Source of the DNA: Planctomycetota bacterium
Lineage (GTDB): Bacteria > Planctomycetota > Phycisphaerae > WQYP01
DNA: 64,000 nucleotides
Reading direction: 5' to 3'
Assembly (NCBI GenBank): GCA_021805985.1
Contig: JAJZDN010000017.1
Location: 1 to 64,000 of the forward strand
A program made the position numbers and the translations under genes. Within the stretch, counting starts at the first letter, position 1, and each line of letters opens with the position of its first letter. A model generated the notes under the pieces. That model was given only the letters and a program-made list of their open reading frames with translations, searched no databases and was not told the origin of the DNA. Below, piece after piece: positions 53,440-63,683 of the stretch.

Positions 53440-54366
53440 TTACACGGATGCGGGGGCGGGGATGGTTCGGGCGGCTTGTTCGTCGGCGTGGTAGCTGGAG
53501 CGGACCAGTGGGCCGGATTCAACGACAGAGAATCCCAGATTAAGTCCTACTGTTTTCCAGTGGGCAAATTGTTCCGGGGTGACCCAGCGATCAATGGGCA
53601 GATGTTCGCGGGTGGGTTGCAGATATTGCCCCAGGGTGAGGATGTCCACATTTACAGCGCGAATGTCTTTCAGCGTTTGCTCGAGTTCCTCGTCGGTTTC
53701 ACCGATACCCAGCATTAAACCAGTTTTGGTAGTAAAGCCGCGATCTTTGGCGCGGCGCAGCAATTCAAGGGATCGCGCATATTTGGCCTGCGGGCGGACG
53801 CGGAAATATTGGCTGGGGACTGTCTCTATGTTATGGTTAAGAATGTCCGGACCGGCGTCCAGCACGCGGTTCAGATCATCCCAGTGGCCGCAAAAATCTG
53901 GAATTAACACTTCAATGGTGGTACCTGGCGATGCTTCCCGCACGCCAAGGATGCTTTGCGCCCAGATGGTTGAGCCGCCGTCTTTGAGTTCATCGCGATT
54001 TACCGATGTTATGACAATGTGCCGCAGTTTCATAATCGCCGCCGACTCGGCCACCCGACGCGGTTCATCCAGGTCCAGGATGGGAGGTCGGCCAGTTTTA
54101 ATATGACAGAATCCGCAACTGCGGGTGCAGACATCGCCTAAAATCATGATCGTGGCGGTGCCCCGACCCCAGCATTCCCCCATGTTTGGGCACTTGGCGG
54201 ATTCGCAAACGGTGTGCAGGCGATGCTCATCAATAATTTCCCGCACACGCGTGTAACCCGGGCCGGCCGGAAGTTTCACTTTCAGCCAGGAGGGCTTGCG
54301 GCCCGGCTGCATGTAATCGGGGCGGTTTTCCGCATTGGCTAACGGTAATGAAATTGGAGCAGTCAC
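53440..54366 (-). CDS. lipA: Lipoyl synthase
   Basis: 308-aa radical-SAM enzyme that inserts two sulfurs into octanoyl groups on E2 and GcvH lipoyl domains. Auxiliary cluster motif [12 protein letters not shown], radical-SAM motif [10 protein letters not shown], then [21 protein letters not shown]-like [21 protein letters not shown] and the C-terminal RSSYHADEQ. Complete. It serves SucB in this window; no lipB is seen nearby. Confidence 0.96.
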   Translation of the reverse strand: MTAPISLPLANAENRPDYMQPGRKPSWLKVKLPAGPGYTRVREIIDEHRLHTVCESAKCPNMGECWGRGTATIMILGDVCTRSCGFCHIKTGRPPILDLDEPRRVAESAAIMKLRHIVITSVNRDELKDGGSTIWAQSILGVREASPGTTIEVLIPDFCGHWDDLNRVLDAGPDILNHNIETVPSQYFRVRPQAKYARSLELLRRAKDRGFTTKTGLMLGIGETDEELEQTLKDIRAVNVDILTLGQYLQPTREHLPIDRWVTPEQFAHWKTVGLNLGFSVVESGPLVRSSYHADEQAARTIPAPASV

Positions 54367-54433
54367 ACGCCTATCCTGTTAAAACCCATCCGGCAGCGGC
54401 CATTGGCTGAACGGATATAAGCCAGAAATTATA

Positions 54434-55108
54434 TCACAGGTGAACGGCCTTGATAAATGCACGCATTTTGGCATGATCCTTTATACCGGGTTGCCCTACC
54501 ACTTCCACGCCGCTTGAAACATCCACTGCCGCAGGATGCACGGCGTTTATCGCGTGGACGACATTTTCGACGGTCAGGCCGCCGGCAAGGATTATGGGGG
54601 GCAGCTGCCGCAATTCATCGGCTTTTTGTGCCTCAGAGAGCCAAGATAGATCAATTTTCTCACCGGTGCCCCCGAGGCCGCGGGCGGACCAGGCATCCAG
54701 CAGGAGGGTACTGGCGGAAAATGGCAGTTGGAGCAAGGCAGCGTGAAGCGTGCGCAAATCCTCGCGTTGGGCGATGCGAAATACCGGCCAATACTGGGCG
54801 TCTTTGACCGACAGCGATTTTGCCTCTGCGCGGGCACCATAGACTTGGAAGTTTCGCACGCCGAATTTCTCAGCCAACTGACTGCCAGTGGCAAAACCTT
54901 CAGGGCTGCTAAGGTCCACCAACGCGACAATCTGCTGCATATTATTTATGCTGGCGAAAATTTCTGCTCCTTGCTGGATCGTCAGCTTCCGCGGGCCGGC
55001 AAAGAAGTTCAGGCCGATAAAATCCGCGCCGTATTCCAACGCTGCCAGCGCGTCTTCGCGGCGCGTGATACCGCATATTTTAATTTTTATCTCTGCTGCC
55101 TGTGCCAT
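54434..55108 (-). CDS. trpF: Phosphoribosylanthranilate isomerase
   Basis: 224-aa TIM-barrel enzyme of tryptophan synthesis. KIKICGITRREDALAALEYGADFIGL holds the catalytic Cys, LLLDAW carries the catalytic Asp, and IILAGGLTVENVVHAI and VDVSSGVEVVGQPGIKDH bind phosphate. An ATG at 55108 is chosen; GTG at 55120 is possible, and neither has a strong ribosome binding site. No other trp gene lies nearby. Confidence 0.94.
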   Translation of the reverse strand: MAQAAEIKIKICGITRREDALAALEYGADFIGLNFFAGPRKLTIQQGAEIFASINNMQQIVALVDLSSPEGFATGSQLAEKFGVRNFQVYGARAEAKSLSVKDAQYWPVFRIAQREDLRTLHAALLQLPFSASTLLLDAWSARGLGGTGEKIDLSWLSEAQKADELRQLPPIILAGGLTVENVVHAINAVHPAAVDVSSGVEVVGQPGIKDHAKMRAFIKAVHL

Positions 55109-55217
55109 CGAATCTATCACCGTAATTTTATCATACTGCCCGGCGCATGGAGCTTCAACGCAATCGGGACGATATAATAGAAAGGCAACTTATCGGAAGC
55201 GAAAGGATGTACCTCAA

Positions 55218-55700
55218 ATGCATGCCAGACAGATCAAACGAATTTTCCCATCATTGTTGGTTTGCATAGGAGCTATGACACTTGCCGGCTGTGACAACTA
55301 CTGGGCTGGCGGATACTGGCGCAGCGGGGTTGTGGAGCAGGCCGGTCCGTATGCCTATGAGTATTATTATGACCCACAACTCCAAGCCTATTACTGCTAT
55401 TATCCCAGCTACGGCTGGCGCTATTACCCTTCCCCGCCACCGCCCGGAGCTGTGTTCTGGCGCGGTCCGGCACCTCTATATCTCCCCGGGCCGGAGCCAG
55501 ATGTGGGAGATCATTATTATTTTGATCCCGATCGGCATGTGTACTATTACCGCGGTCCGGATGACCGCTGGCGCTATTATCCGGGACGCCCACCTGAGGA
55601 AGCGAGATTCTGGCATGGGGGTCGTCCCGATGCTTTACCCCGGCCGCCGCGCGATGCGCGGGAATGGCATCCGGATGAAGAGGATCGCGATCGGCAGTAG
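55218..55700 (+). CDS. Tyr-rich lipoprotein
   Basis: 160-aa predicted lipoprotein. Signal sequence ends in MTLAGC (lipobox, Cys about residue 24). The mature part is rich in Tyr, Pro, Trp and Gly, with repeated YYYDP/YYRGPDDRWRYYP and PPPGAVFW/PPEEARFW units, about two imperfect repeats, and a charged C-terminus. No known family; function unknown. The long in-frame extension upstream overlaps trpF antisense and is not used. Confidence 0.7.
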   Translation: MHARQIKRIFPSLLVCIGAMTLAGCDNYWAGGYWRSGVVEQAGPYAYEYYYDPQLQAYYCYYPSYGWRYYPSPPPPGAVFWRGPAPLYLPGPEPDVGDHYYFDPDRHVYYYRGPDDRWRYYPGRPPEEARFWHGGRPDALPRPPRDAREWHPDEEDRDRQ

Positions 55701-55755
55701 CATCATTGATCCGCCGATCCGCGAGAGGTGATTTAACATTTGTCCGAGGGCTTTG

Positions 55756-56970
55756 ATGGCGGATTACGCACCGATACTGGCCTGGATTGACGCCCAGCAA
55801 CCGCGCATGGAAAGTTTGGTGTCACGCTGGGCAGGCATTAACTCCGGCAGTGGCAATATCGCCGGACTTGACCGCATGGTGCAGGAACTCACCGATGCGT
55901 TTGCCGTATTGCGGCAGCCCATTACGCGTGTCCCACTGCCGCCCCGGCAAGTTATCAAGGCGGACGGACGAATGGCCGCAGAGCCGCTGGGGGCGGCCCT
56001 GTCCATAAAGGCACGGCCGCAACGGCCGCTGCAGGTGTTACTGGGGATTCACTTTGACACGGTTTACCCCGCGGTTAGCGAATTTCAACTGGTGCAACGC
56101 AGCGCCCGGCAGACGCTTCACGGGCCGGGTGTAGCAGATGCCAAGGGCGGATTGGCGGTTATGCTAATCGCGTTGGAGGCCCTGGAGCAATCACCTTACG
56201 CAGTCAATATCGGCTGGGAGATATTGCTGAATCCGGATGAGGAAATTGGTTCCCCCGGCTCGGCCCCACTGTTTCTGGACGCGGCCAGGGGCAAAATTAT
56301 CGCGCTACTTTTTGAGCCGGCATTACCGGATGGCAGCTTGGTGGGGGCGCGAAAAGGTTCAGGCAATTTTGTTTTTGTCGTCCGGGGAAAAGCAGCGCAT
56401 GCCGGCAGAGATTTCCACACCGGCCGCAGTGCGATTGTCACGTTATCAGAGCTTGTTCTGGCATTACATAAGCTCAATGACCGCGGGCCGGATATAACGG
56501 TGAACGTTGGGCGCATCGAGGGTGGTGGGGCGTTAAATATTGTGCCGGATTTGGCCATAGCCCGGGTTAATATTCGTTGTCGGTTGCCGGAACAGCAGGA
56601 GCAAATTTACCGGGAGCTAGATGCCATCATACGACAAGCCGATGCGGTGGAGGGTATTACCGTTGAGCTGCACGGCGGATTTCATGCCCCACCGAGAATT
56701 TTTGATGATGCCCATACGCTATGGTTTAATCGCGCGGCGCAATGTTCAATGGAACTCGGTGCGCCCATTACGTGGCACGATAGCGGTGGGGCCTGCGATG
56801 GCAATCGTTTATCTGCAGCGGGGCTGCCGACCATTGATACATTGGGGCCGGTGGGGACCGGCATTCATAGTTTTGCTGAGCAAATTACGCTACCGAGCCT
56901 GGCGGAGCGGGCGAAACTGACGGCGCTGTTGCTGTTGAAGCTGGCGCACGGAGAATTTGGGATATCATAG
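55756..56970 (+). CDS. M20-family metallopeptidase (carboxypeptidase G2-like)
   Basis: 404-aa di-zinc hydrolase. Metal ligands in GIHFDTVYP (His), GPGVADAKGGLA (Asp) and LNPDEEIGSPGS (Glu, with catalytic Glu), and an inserted dimerisation domain at residues 180-290. Similar to glutamate carboxypeptidase and ArgE/DapE-type enzymes; exact substrate unknown. ATG at 55756 with GAGGG 5 nt upstream is preferred to the TTG at 55753. Confidence 0.9.
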   Translation: MADYAPILAWIDAQQPRMESLVSRWAGINSGSGNIAGLDRMVQELTDAFAVLRQPITRVPLPPRQVIKADGRMAAEPLGAALSIKARPQRPLQVLLGIHFDTVYPAVSEFQLVQRSARQTLHGPGVADAKGGLAVMLIALEALEQSPYAVNIGWEILLNPDEEIGSPGSAPLFLDAARGKIIALLFEPALPDGSLVGARKGSGNFVFVVRGKAAHAGRDFHTGRSAIVTLSELVLALHKLNDRGPDITVNVGRIEGGGALNIVPDLAIARVNIRCRLPEQQEQIYRELDAIIRQADAVEGITVELHGGFHAPPRIFDDAHTLWFNRAAQCSMELGAPITWHDSGGACDGNRLSAAGLPTIDTLGPVGTGIHSFAEQITLPSLAERAKLTALLLLKLAHGEFGIS

Positions 56971-57037
56971 TCCTCCATAAGTTGTGCCAATCGCGACGGG
57001 GGCCATGCATCGCTCCCGCAAACCCCATTCCGCATCG

Positions 57038-57062
57038 AACTCAACGCTGCCGCATTGAGCTA
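57038..57062. repeat. REP-like palindrome (inverted copy of 27949-27973)
   Basis: Exact 25-bp reverse complement of the palindrome upstream of acs. Here it lies 128 bp upstream of the citrate synthase start codon, in the 220-bp spacer after the M20 peptidase. Confidence 0.7.
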
Positions 57063-57190
57063 CTACGCGTGGTGATTGGAGCTGGACGGGTAATTGGGAA
57101 TGAAAAACGAAGCGGTATTCGCCAAACGAGAAAAAATTGTGTAATATTCCCTGCAGGCAGGAGTGATAGGATGAGGTAAAAGGACTTCGC

Positions 57191-58477
57191 ATGGCAGATT
57201 CGATTCAACTTTCCCTGGATGGAAAAACCTACCAATATCCCCTGGTCACGGGAACTGAGCATGAACGCGGTATTGATATCAGTCGCCTGCGATCAGATAC
57301 GGGTTTGATCACCTTAGATCCCGGCTACGGTAACACTGGGTCCTGTCAAAGTGCTATTACCTATATTGATGGGGACAAGGGTATTTTGCGGTATCGCGGC
57401 ATTCCCATTGAGGAATTTGCCAGTCATCCGAATTTTATTGAAGTTGCGTGGTTGCTAATCTTCGGCCGCCTGCCAAATAAAGCAGAAAAAGACCGATTCA
57501 GCGATCGGCTCACCGCCAATGCCCACCTGCATGAAGCTATGAAGCATACGTTTGAAGGATTCCCCATCACCGCACCGCCGATGGCCATTACTTCGGCCAT
57601 GATTAACACACTGGGATGTTTTCACTCGGAGCTTTATTCACTGGATGATGAAGTATTGCTGGAAGAGGCCGCCGCGCGGCTGATCAGCAAAATCAGAACC
57701 ATCGCGGCCTTTACCTATCGGCGTGTTAATGGTTTGCCGTACATTTATGCGGATCCCAAATTGCGCTATTGCGCCAATTTCCTGCACATGATGTTCTCCA
57801 TGCCGTATCAACAGCATCTGGTGGATCCGGAAATTGAAAATGCCCTGAATTTAATTTTTATCCTCCACGCGGATCATGAGCAAAACTGCTCCACAAGCAC
57901 CGTACGTATGGTGGGCAGCAGCAAGGCGAATTTGTTCGCCAGTTGTGCCGCGGGCGTGTGCGCCTTATGGGGACCCCTGCACGGCGGAGCCAATGTGGAA
58001 GTGCTGGACATGCTGGAGAAAATTCATGCCGGCGGCATGACGGCGGAGAAATATATTGAGTTATCCAAAAAGAAGGATAACAACATCCGCCTGATGGGCT
58101 TTGGTCATCGGGTGTATAAAAATTATGACCCACGGGCCAAAATGCTGCAAAGCGTTTGTGAGCGCGTGCTGAAAAAACTTAATGTCAAAGACCCGCTTTT
58201 GGACATCGCCCGGAAACTTGAAGAATTGGCTCTCCAGGATGAATATTTTGTCGCCCGCAAACTGTATCCCAATGTCGATTTTTACAGTGGCATGATTATG
58301 CGGGCCATGGGCATTCCAACGAATATGTTTACGGTGCTCTTCGCCATCGGGCGGCTGCCGGGTTGGATCGCCCATTGGAAGGAACAGCACGATGATCCAG
58401 CATCCAAAATTGCCCGGCCCCGGCAGATATATACCGGTCCGGTGGATCGCCACTATGTGCCCATCGATCAGCGTTAA
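57191..58477 (+). CDS. gltA: Citrate synthase (long, Gram-negative type)
   Basis: 428-aa enzyme with the N-terminal beta domain of type II citrate synthases (ISRLRSDTGLITLDPGYGNTGSC). Catalytic residues in ILHADHEQNCST, GFGHRVYKNYDPRA and NVDFYSGMIMRAMG. Length and extra domain mark it as the hexameric GltA class, in contrast to the 379-aa enzyme at 14.5 kb. Its start lies close behind GGACTTCGC; GATAGGATGAGG is the likely ribosome-binding region. Confidence 0.95.
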   Translation: MADSIQLSLDGKTYQYPLVTGTEHERGIDISRLRSDTGLITLDPGYGNTGSCQSAITYIDGDKGILRYRGIPIEEFASHPNFIEVAWLLIFGRLPNKAEKDRFSDRLTANAHLHEAMKHTFEGFPITAPPMAITSAMINTLGCFHSELYSLDDEVLLEEAAARLISKIRTIAAFTYRRVNGLPYIYADPKLRYCANFLHMMFSMPYQQHLVDPEIENALNLIFILHADHEQNCSTSTVRMVGSSKANLFASCAAGVCALWGPLHGGANVEVLDMLEKIHAGGMTAEKYIELSKKKDNNIRLMGFGHRVYKNYDPRAKMLQSVCERVLKKLNVKDPLLDIARKLEELALQDEYFVARKLYPNVDFYSGMIMRAMGIPTNMFTVLFAIGRLPGWIAHWKEQHDDPASKIARPRQIYTGPVDRHYVPIDQR

Positions 58478-58511
58478 TGTCGGGTAAATTTTTCATAAGC
58501 GTGTGACGCGT

Positions 58512-59459
58512 ATGAGCAGCATTGAATTACCCATGCGTCACCACCGCCCCGCAGCCCCGCGGTCACCATTGCGCCTGGCGCTGGACCGCTTTTTGGCCAA
58601 TCGCCTGGCGGTTGTGGGACTTATTGGATTGTGCTTCTTTGTGCTGGCCTGCTACGGATCGTTGCCTTGGACGCTGCATACCTTTAATCATCAGGATCTC
58701 CGGCAGGCGCTGGAGCCGCCCTCGTGGCAACATTGGATGGGCACCGATACGTTGGGGCGGGATTTGCTTTCGCGGTTTTTGCTGGGCGGAGCCATTTCTC
58801 TGCTCATCGGGATATTTTCGGCGCTGGTTGCCGTGGGAATCGGTTTAACGGTCGGGCTGGTTTCCGGATATGTAGGCGGCCGGCTGGATGCGCTGCTGAT
58901 GCGCGGCGTGGATGTGCTCTATGGTTTACCCTACATACTCCTGGTGATCCTGCTTCGCGTGGCACTGGTGGGGCGGATATCCGATTTCTTTACCGGCATG
59001 GGGTTGCCGCACGCCCAGGGCCTGGCGGGAATTGTGGTGCTGCTGGTGGGCATCGGTGGCGTAAGCTGGCTGACCATGGCCCGCGTAATTCGCAGCCAGA
59101 CTATGAGCCTGGTCAATCAGCCGTATGTAGAAGCGGCACGCGCTACCGGTGCCAAACCATCGCGCATTTTGCTGCGGCACATTCTGCCCAATCTGGTCGG
59201 TTCGGTCGCGGTGTACGCCGCCTTGACCGTGCCCAATGCAATTCTGGCAGAATCATTTTTAAGTTTTCTGGGTTTGGGTGTCCAGCCGCCGGTGCCGACA
59301 TGGGGAAATCTGGCCGCGTCGGGTGTAGAGGCGATCAACCCGATCCATACGCAATGGTGGCTGATTACCTGGCCTTGTGTCGGCTTGACGCTGGCCCTGT
59401 TATGCTTAAATTTTCTTGGTGACGCCCTGCGCGATGCACTGGACGTGCGAACGCGATAG
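58512..59459 (+). CDS. Peptide-type ABC transporter permease (OppC/DppC), first copy
   Basis: 315-aa, six-span permease. PPSWQHWMGTDTLGRDLLSRFL and the EAA loop EAARATGAKPSRILLRHILPN are OppC/DppC signatures; LSFLGLGVQPPVPTWGN near the C-terminus. It opens the transporter cluster ahead of the binding protein. A GTG 9 nt upstream is an alternative start. Since the cluster has a second OppC-like permease and only one OppB, either may pair with OppB. Confidence 0.9.
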   Translation: MSSIELPMRHHRPAAPRSPLRLALDRFLANRLAVVGLIGLCFFVLACYGSLPWTLHTFNHQDLRQALEPPSWQHWMGTDTLGRDLLSRFLLGGAISLLIGIFSALVAVGIGLTVGLVSGYVGGRLDALLMRGVDVLYGLPYILLVILLRVALVGRISDFFTGMGLPHAQGLAGIVVLLVGIGGVSWLTMARVIRSQTMSLVNQPYVEAARATGAKPSRILLRHILPNLVGSVAVYAALTVPNAILAESFLSFLGLGVQPPVPTWGNLAASGVEAINPIHTQWWLITWPCVGLTLALLCLNFLGDALRDALDVRTR

Positions 59460-59524
59460 AATTCACGGCGTATAAATGTTGCGATCGGCCTGTTCCGGCT
59501 GGCGCTGTGCAAACAGGTGAATCA

Positions 59525-61381
59525 ATGGATAATCGCTTTACGCTCAAAGATTTCATCTTCACTGTTCTATTGCTGCTGATCATTGGCGCAGCCATCATGG
59601 CGATGGCGCAATTCAATTATGTCAACAAGCAGGTCATTGCATTGTCCAGTCAAATAAAAACCCTTAACCAGCAGCAATTGGACCAAACGCAGATCCTGCA
59701 GCAGATTCTCCGCCATGGCCTGAAGTTGCAATCCGGCACGGTGCGGGACACCGCAGCGTCGCAAAAAGATATTCGCAAGACCCTCCCGGATGGGACACGT
59801 TATGTCTGCTATCCTAATCCGCCGTTGCTGCCGCACAATCCATACTCCCGTCCCGACTATGCCCGTGGCGATTGGCTGGTAGAAAACCTCGGTGAAAATC
59901 CGCGCACTTTAACGCCCTTTGTCGCACGTGATGAGGGTGCTACCGTCGTGCAGGGTTGGGTGCAGGAATCGTTGCTTTCGCGTGATCCCGTCACACTCAA
60001 ATGGGAGCCGTGGCTGGCCCGAAGCTACCGCGTTTCCGCCAACGGCCTGAAAGTAACGTTCAAAATTCGCCGTCGGGCGTGTTTCAGCAACGGGCACCCT
60101 GTCACCGCGCAGGATGTGCTGTTCAGCTATAACACCATGATGAACCCCGGCGTGGATGACGCGCCCCAGCGCGTTTACTTTAATGATGTAAAATCCTGCC
60201 GGGCCGTGGGCAAACGTACCGTTATCTTTACCTTTAAACATCCGTATTTTAAATCACTGGAAGTCGTAGGCGGATTGAGCGTATTGCCGGAAAGCGTCTA
60301 TCAATTCAAAAAAGCCAGTGAGTTTAACAAACGCGGTCGGCTGCTGGTTGGCAGCGGCCCTTATATGTATGACAAATGGACCAGCGGTGAAATTGTGCTG
60401 GTGCGTAATCCGCGTTACTGGGGGCCGCTGCCGACATTTAATCGCATTATTTATCGCTTCATCCAGAATCCCCAGGCGGCCTTGCAGGCGTTTCTCGGCG
60501 GCCACTTAGATACCGATCCCCCGGAGCCGTCGCAGTGGATGAAGTACATGAAACAACCTGGATTTGCGCAAAGCCATCACTGCTACAAATTCCTGACCCC
60601 CGCGGCCGGTTATAATTTTGTGTGCTGGAATCTCAAAAAACCGGAATTTAAGGATCGCCTTACTCGAACTGCGCTGTGTATGCTCGTAGATCGCAACGCC
60701 ATTATTAAAACATTTTTGTATGGACTGGCCCAGCCAATGACCGGCCCGTTTAATCCGCTTTCTCCGCAGAATAATTCAAAGATTAAACCTATTGCCTATG
60801 ACCCGGCGAAGGCCAGAATGCTTTTACGGCAGGCCGGCTGGAAAATGGGAACCGACGGCATCCTGCAACGGAATGGCAAAGCTTTTAAGTTTCAAATACT
60901 GCTGCCTTCGCGTGATCCGCTGATTCAGAAAATCTGCGTCTATATGAAACAGCAGTTTGCCAAAGCCGGCATTGATATGAGCGTGCAACCGCTGGAATTT
61001 TCCGTGATGATTGAAAAAATTGATAACCGCCAGTTCTCTTCGTTTTTTCTGGGATGGAGCGGCGGCATTGAAAATGATCCCTATCAGATTTGGGATTCCG
61101 CGTGCTACGCAGACAAGGGCAGTAACGCCGGAGATTTTGACAACGCGGAAGCGGATAAGCTGATTTCCCAAGGCCGGCGTGAAATGAATACGGCCAAACG
61201 CATGGCGATATGGCATAAATTTCAGGCCATCGTTTACCGTCAGCAACCCTATATGTTTTTGTTTACCTCGGACGCCCTGATGTTCATCAATCAGCGCTTC
61301 CACAATACCGCCCCGGTGGGTAAGTTCGGGCCGCTGGAAGCGAACTGGTTTGTGCCCGCAAAACTTCAGAAGTATCAGTGA
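59525..61381 (+). CDS. ABC transporter substrate-binding protein, family 5, membrane-anchored
   Basis: 618-aa solute-binding protein. Residues 9-30 are an uncleaved-looking membrane segment (FIFTVLLLLIIGAAIMAM), followed by a heptad-like coiled coil (residues 35-70, Gln/Leu-rich) and then an SBP_bac_5 domain (LARSYRVSANGLKVTFKIRR, FSNGHPVTAQDVLFSY, GSGPYMYDKWTSGE, LLRQAGWKMGTDGILQRNG). Peptide or related solutes are likely cargo. No lipobox. ATG at 59525 has AGGTGA 4-5 nt upstream. Confidence 0.9.
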   Translation: MDNRFTLKDFIFTVLLLLIIGAAIMAMAQFNYVNKQVIALSSQIKTLNQQQLDQTQILQQILRHGLKLQSGTVRDTAASQKDIRKTLPDGTRYVCYPNPPLLPHNPYSRPDYARGDWLVENLGENPRTLTPFVARDEGATVVQGWVQESLLSRDPVTLKWEPWLARSYRVSANGLKVTFKIRRRACFSNGHPVTAQDVLFSYNTMMNPGVDDAPQRVYFNDVKSCRAVGKRTVIFTFKHPYFKSLEVVGGLSVLPESVYQFKKASEFNKRGRLLVGSGPYMYDKWTSGEIVLVRNPRYWGPLPTFNRIIYRFIQNPQAALQAFLGGHLDTDPPEPSQWMKYMKQPGFAQSHHCYKFLTPAAGYNFVCWNLKKPEFKDRLTRTALCMLVDRNAIIKTFLYGLAQPMTGPFNPLSPQNNSKIKPIAYDPAKARMLLRQAGWKMGTDGILQRNGKAFKFQILLPSRDPLIQKICVYMKQQFAKAGIDMSVQPLEFSVMIEKIDNRQFSSFFLGWSGGIENDPYQIWDSACYADKGSNAGDFDNAEADKLISQGRREMNTAKRMAIWHKFQAIVYRQQPYMFLFTSDALMFINQRFHNTAPVGKFGPLEANWFVPAKLQKYQ

Positions 61382-61433
61382 GTATTACGGCTGCCACGCG
61401 GACGCCTTCGAAGTTACAAGATGGAATTCAGGC

Positions 61434-62444
61434 ATGACAACATATATTATCCGCCGCTTGCTGCTGATGATTCCTACCCTGCTGGGCATGACGTTCATGC
61501 TTTTTGCCGTCGTGCGCTTTGCCCCGGGACTGACCACTTCCGGCGGGCAATTTTCCTCGGGCATTATGCAATCCCGGCAGGCGCAGAAGCAGGAGCAGTT
61601 GATCATGGAGCGCCGGCTGCATCTGGTGGATAAAAATGGCCGGCCGATTAATTTAGCCATGCAATATATTCTCTGGCTTAAAAGCACCTGTGAAGGACAC
61701 CTGGGCACATCTATTGTATATCAGGAACCGGTCCTCACCCTTATTGAACAACGCCTGCCCGTGACCCTGACCATTAATGCCATCGCCATGGCGGTCATTT
61801 ATCTGGTATCTCTTCCCGGGGGCCTGATAACGGCTCTGAATCAGGGCCGATTGATTGATCGGGGGTACGGATTTTTTTCGCTGGCTCTGTATTCCCTGCC
61901 GGTGATCTGGTTGGGATCAACGTTGTTGGGTTTTTTTGCCAATCCCCAATATTTCAACTGGTTTCCGTCAGCAGGACTTCATTCCACCAATACTGGAAAT
62001 ATGACATTTTTTCGTTACATCGCCGATTATCTTTATCATATTGTCCTGCCGATTGTCTGTTCGGTTTATGGTGGATTTGCCTTTTTAAGCAAGCAGATCC
62101 GCGGTTCAATACTTGAAAATCTGCAGCAGGATTATGTGCGTACCGCCCGGGCCAAGGGGCTGCCGGAGTCCACGGTATTGGTGCGGCACGTATTTCGGAA
62201 CAGTCTTTTGAATCTTATTACGCTTACCGGAATGTCGCTGCCGGGATTGCTGGGCGGATCGGTAATTATCGAGCAGATATTTTCCATCAACGGCATGGGC
62301 CGCCTGGCCTATACCTCAACGTTGTCCCGTGATCTGCCGGTGATTCAGGATCTGGCCCTGGTGGGGTCGGTGCTGACGCTGCTATCTTATCTTGCTGTGG
62401 ATATATGTTATCATCTAGCTGATCCGCGGGTGATCTATGACTGA
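61434..62444 (+). CDS. Peptide-type ABC transporter permease (OppB/DppB)
   Basis: 336-aa permease. The start YIIRRLLLMIPTLLGMTFML is the OppB N-terminus, and the EAA loop reads RTARAKGLPESTVLVRHVFRN. Six spans with a sizeable first periplasmic loop. The ATG (61434) is chosen at the canonical N-terminus; the ORF opens at 61350, inside the previous gene. It overlaps the next gene by 8 nt. Confidence 0.92.
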   Translation: MTTYIIRRLLLMIPTLLGMTFMLFAVVRFAPGLTTSGGQFSSGIMQSRQAQKQEQLIMERRLHLVDKNGRPINLAMQYILWLKSTCEGHLGTSIVYQEPVLTLIEQRLPVTLTINAIAMAVIYLVSLPGGLITALNQGRLIDRGYGFFSLALYSLPVIWLGSTLLGFFANPQYFNWFPSAGLHSTNTGNMTFFRYIADYLYHIVLPIVCSVYGGFAFLSKQIRGSILENLQQDYVRTARAKGLPESTVLVRHVFRNSLLNLITLTGMSLPGLLGGSVIIEQIFSINGMGRLAYTSTLSRDLPVIQDLALVGSVLTLLSYLAVDICYHLADPRVIYD

Positions 62445-63678
62445 TCTGACACTTTCGCCGATGAACCAGCCGGTGCTACCCGCGCCGCGACCCTATTGGG
62501 GCTGGGTGGCAGCGAGATTGTTTCGTCCATTGCTGGTGCGGCTATGCGCCGCTTACCTCGCCGTGTTGGTGCTGATCGCACTATTGGTGCCGTTAATGGC
62601 CAACGGCCAGCCTTACACCTGCATAGTTCCAGCAACCGCCAGCCATGCTGCCATGCGCGACTATCCGTTGTTCCGCGACCTTAGCAGCGTGGATTGGATT
62701 TTACTGGTGGTGGCGGGGGCCTTAGCGGTGCAAGTCGTTGTTATGAGCATGTCACGCCGCCTCGCCGGGCCGCAACGCATGATGCGCCGCCGCATCGGCG
62801 CTGTTGTGATCACAGGTATTATCATTATCGCCGGCTCGTTGATTGCCGCACTGCACCATAATCGGCTCGATGCCGTTAATTACCGCAGCCTCGCGCGCCA
62901 TGGTCTTATTACGCACGCTGTATTTCCACCCGTGCCTTGGGGTTATGCGGAAATGGAGCCGTTGAGCAAAGGGTTAATCAATCAGTTTCCCTCCCGCCGC
63001 CATTGGCTGGGCACCGATGGCGACGGGCGCGATGAACTTTCCCGCCTGCTCTGGGGTGCCCGCATCGCCATGGGGGTAGGATTTGTCAGCCAGATAATTG
63101 CCTTGGCCCTGGGAATTGTAGTCGGCGCATTGACGGGCTATTTTGGTGGAATATTTGATATTATCCTGATGAGATTGGTGGAAATGGTTGAATCTATACC
63201 CACCTTTTTCCTGATCCTCACCTTTGTCGCCGTCTATGGACGCCATATTCTCGATATCATGGTCATTATCGGCGTGACCGGCTGGACGGGCTATGCGCGG
63301 CTTCTACGCGCAGAATTTTTCCGCATTCGTAATTTGGATTATGTCCTGGCGGCGCAAGGGACTGGTATGCCATTGTGGAGGGTGCTTTTCAAACACATGC
63401 TGCCCAACGGCGTTACACCTGTGTTGGTTTCCGCCGGTTTTGGCCTGGCTGGCGCGGTGACCATTGAAGCCTCTTTAAGTTATCTGGGTGTGGGCGTGCA
63501 GCCGCCCACCGCCTCATGGGGTTCTATGCTCAATTCCGCCGGCAATCCGGCAACCGTATTTCGGTGGTGGCAGGCATTAGGGCCGGGAATGTTGATTTTT
63601 ATTACTGTTCTGGCGTTTAATCTTTTTGCCGAATCGCTGCGCGACGCCATTGATCCCACTACAATGGGCCGGAGGTAA
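62437..63678 (+). CDS. Peptide-type ABC transporter permease (OppC), second copy with extended N-terminus
   Basis: 413-aa permease. C-terminal 250 residues are OppC ([31 protein letters not shown]-like loop [37 protein letters not shown]). The N-terminal 165 residues hold three extra hydrophobic segments, as in YejE-like permeases. The GTDGDGRDE segment is typical of that subgroup. Coupled to OppB by overlap. Confidence 0.92.
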   Translation: MTDLTLSPMNQPVLPAPRPYWGWVAARLFRPLLVRLCAAYLAVLVLIALLVPLMANGQPYTCIVPATASHAAMRDYPLFRDLSSVDWILLVVAGALAVQVVVMSMSRRLAGPQRMMRRRIGAVVITGIIIIAGSLIAALHHNRLDAVNYRSLARHGLITHAVFPPVPWGYAEMEPLSKGLINQFPSRRHWLGTDGDGRDELSRLLWGARIAMGVGFVSQIIALALGIVVGALTGYFGGIFDIILMRLVEMVESIPTFFLILTFVAVYGRHILDIMVIIGVTGWTGYARLLRAEFFRIRNLDYVLAAQGTGMPLWRVLFKHMLPNGVTPVLVSAGFGLAGAVTIEASLSYLGVGVQPPTASWGSMLNSAGNPATVFRWWQALGPGMLIFITVLAFNLFAESLRDAIDPTTMGRR

Positions 63679-63683
63679 ATGCC

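Noticed and set aside
54888-55217. N-terminal extension of the Tyr-rich lipoprotein
   Set aside because: It lies antisense to trpF and would put the lipoprotein signal in the middle of the protein.
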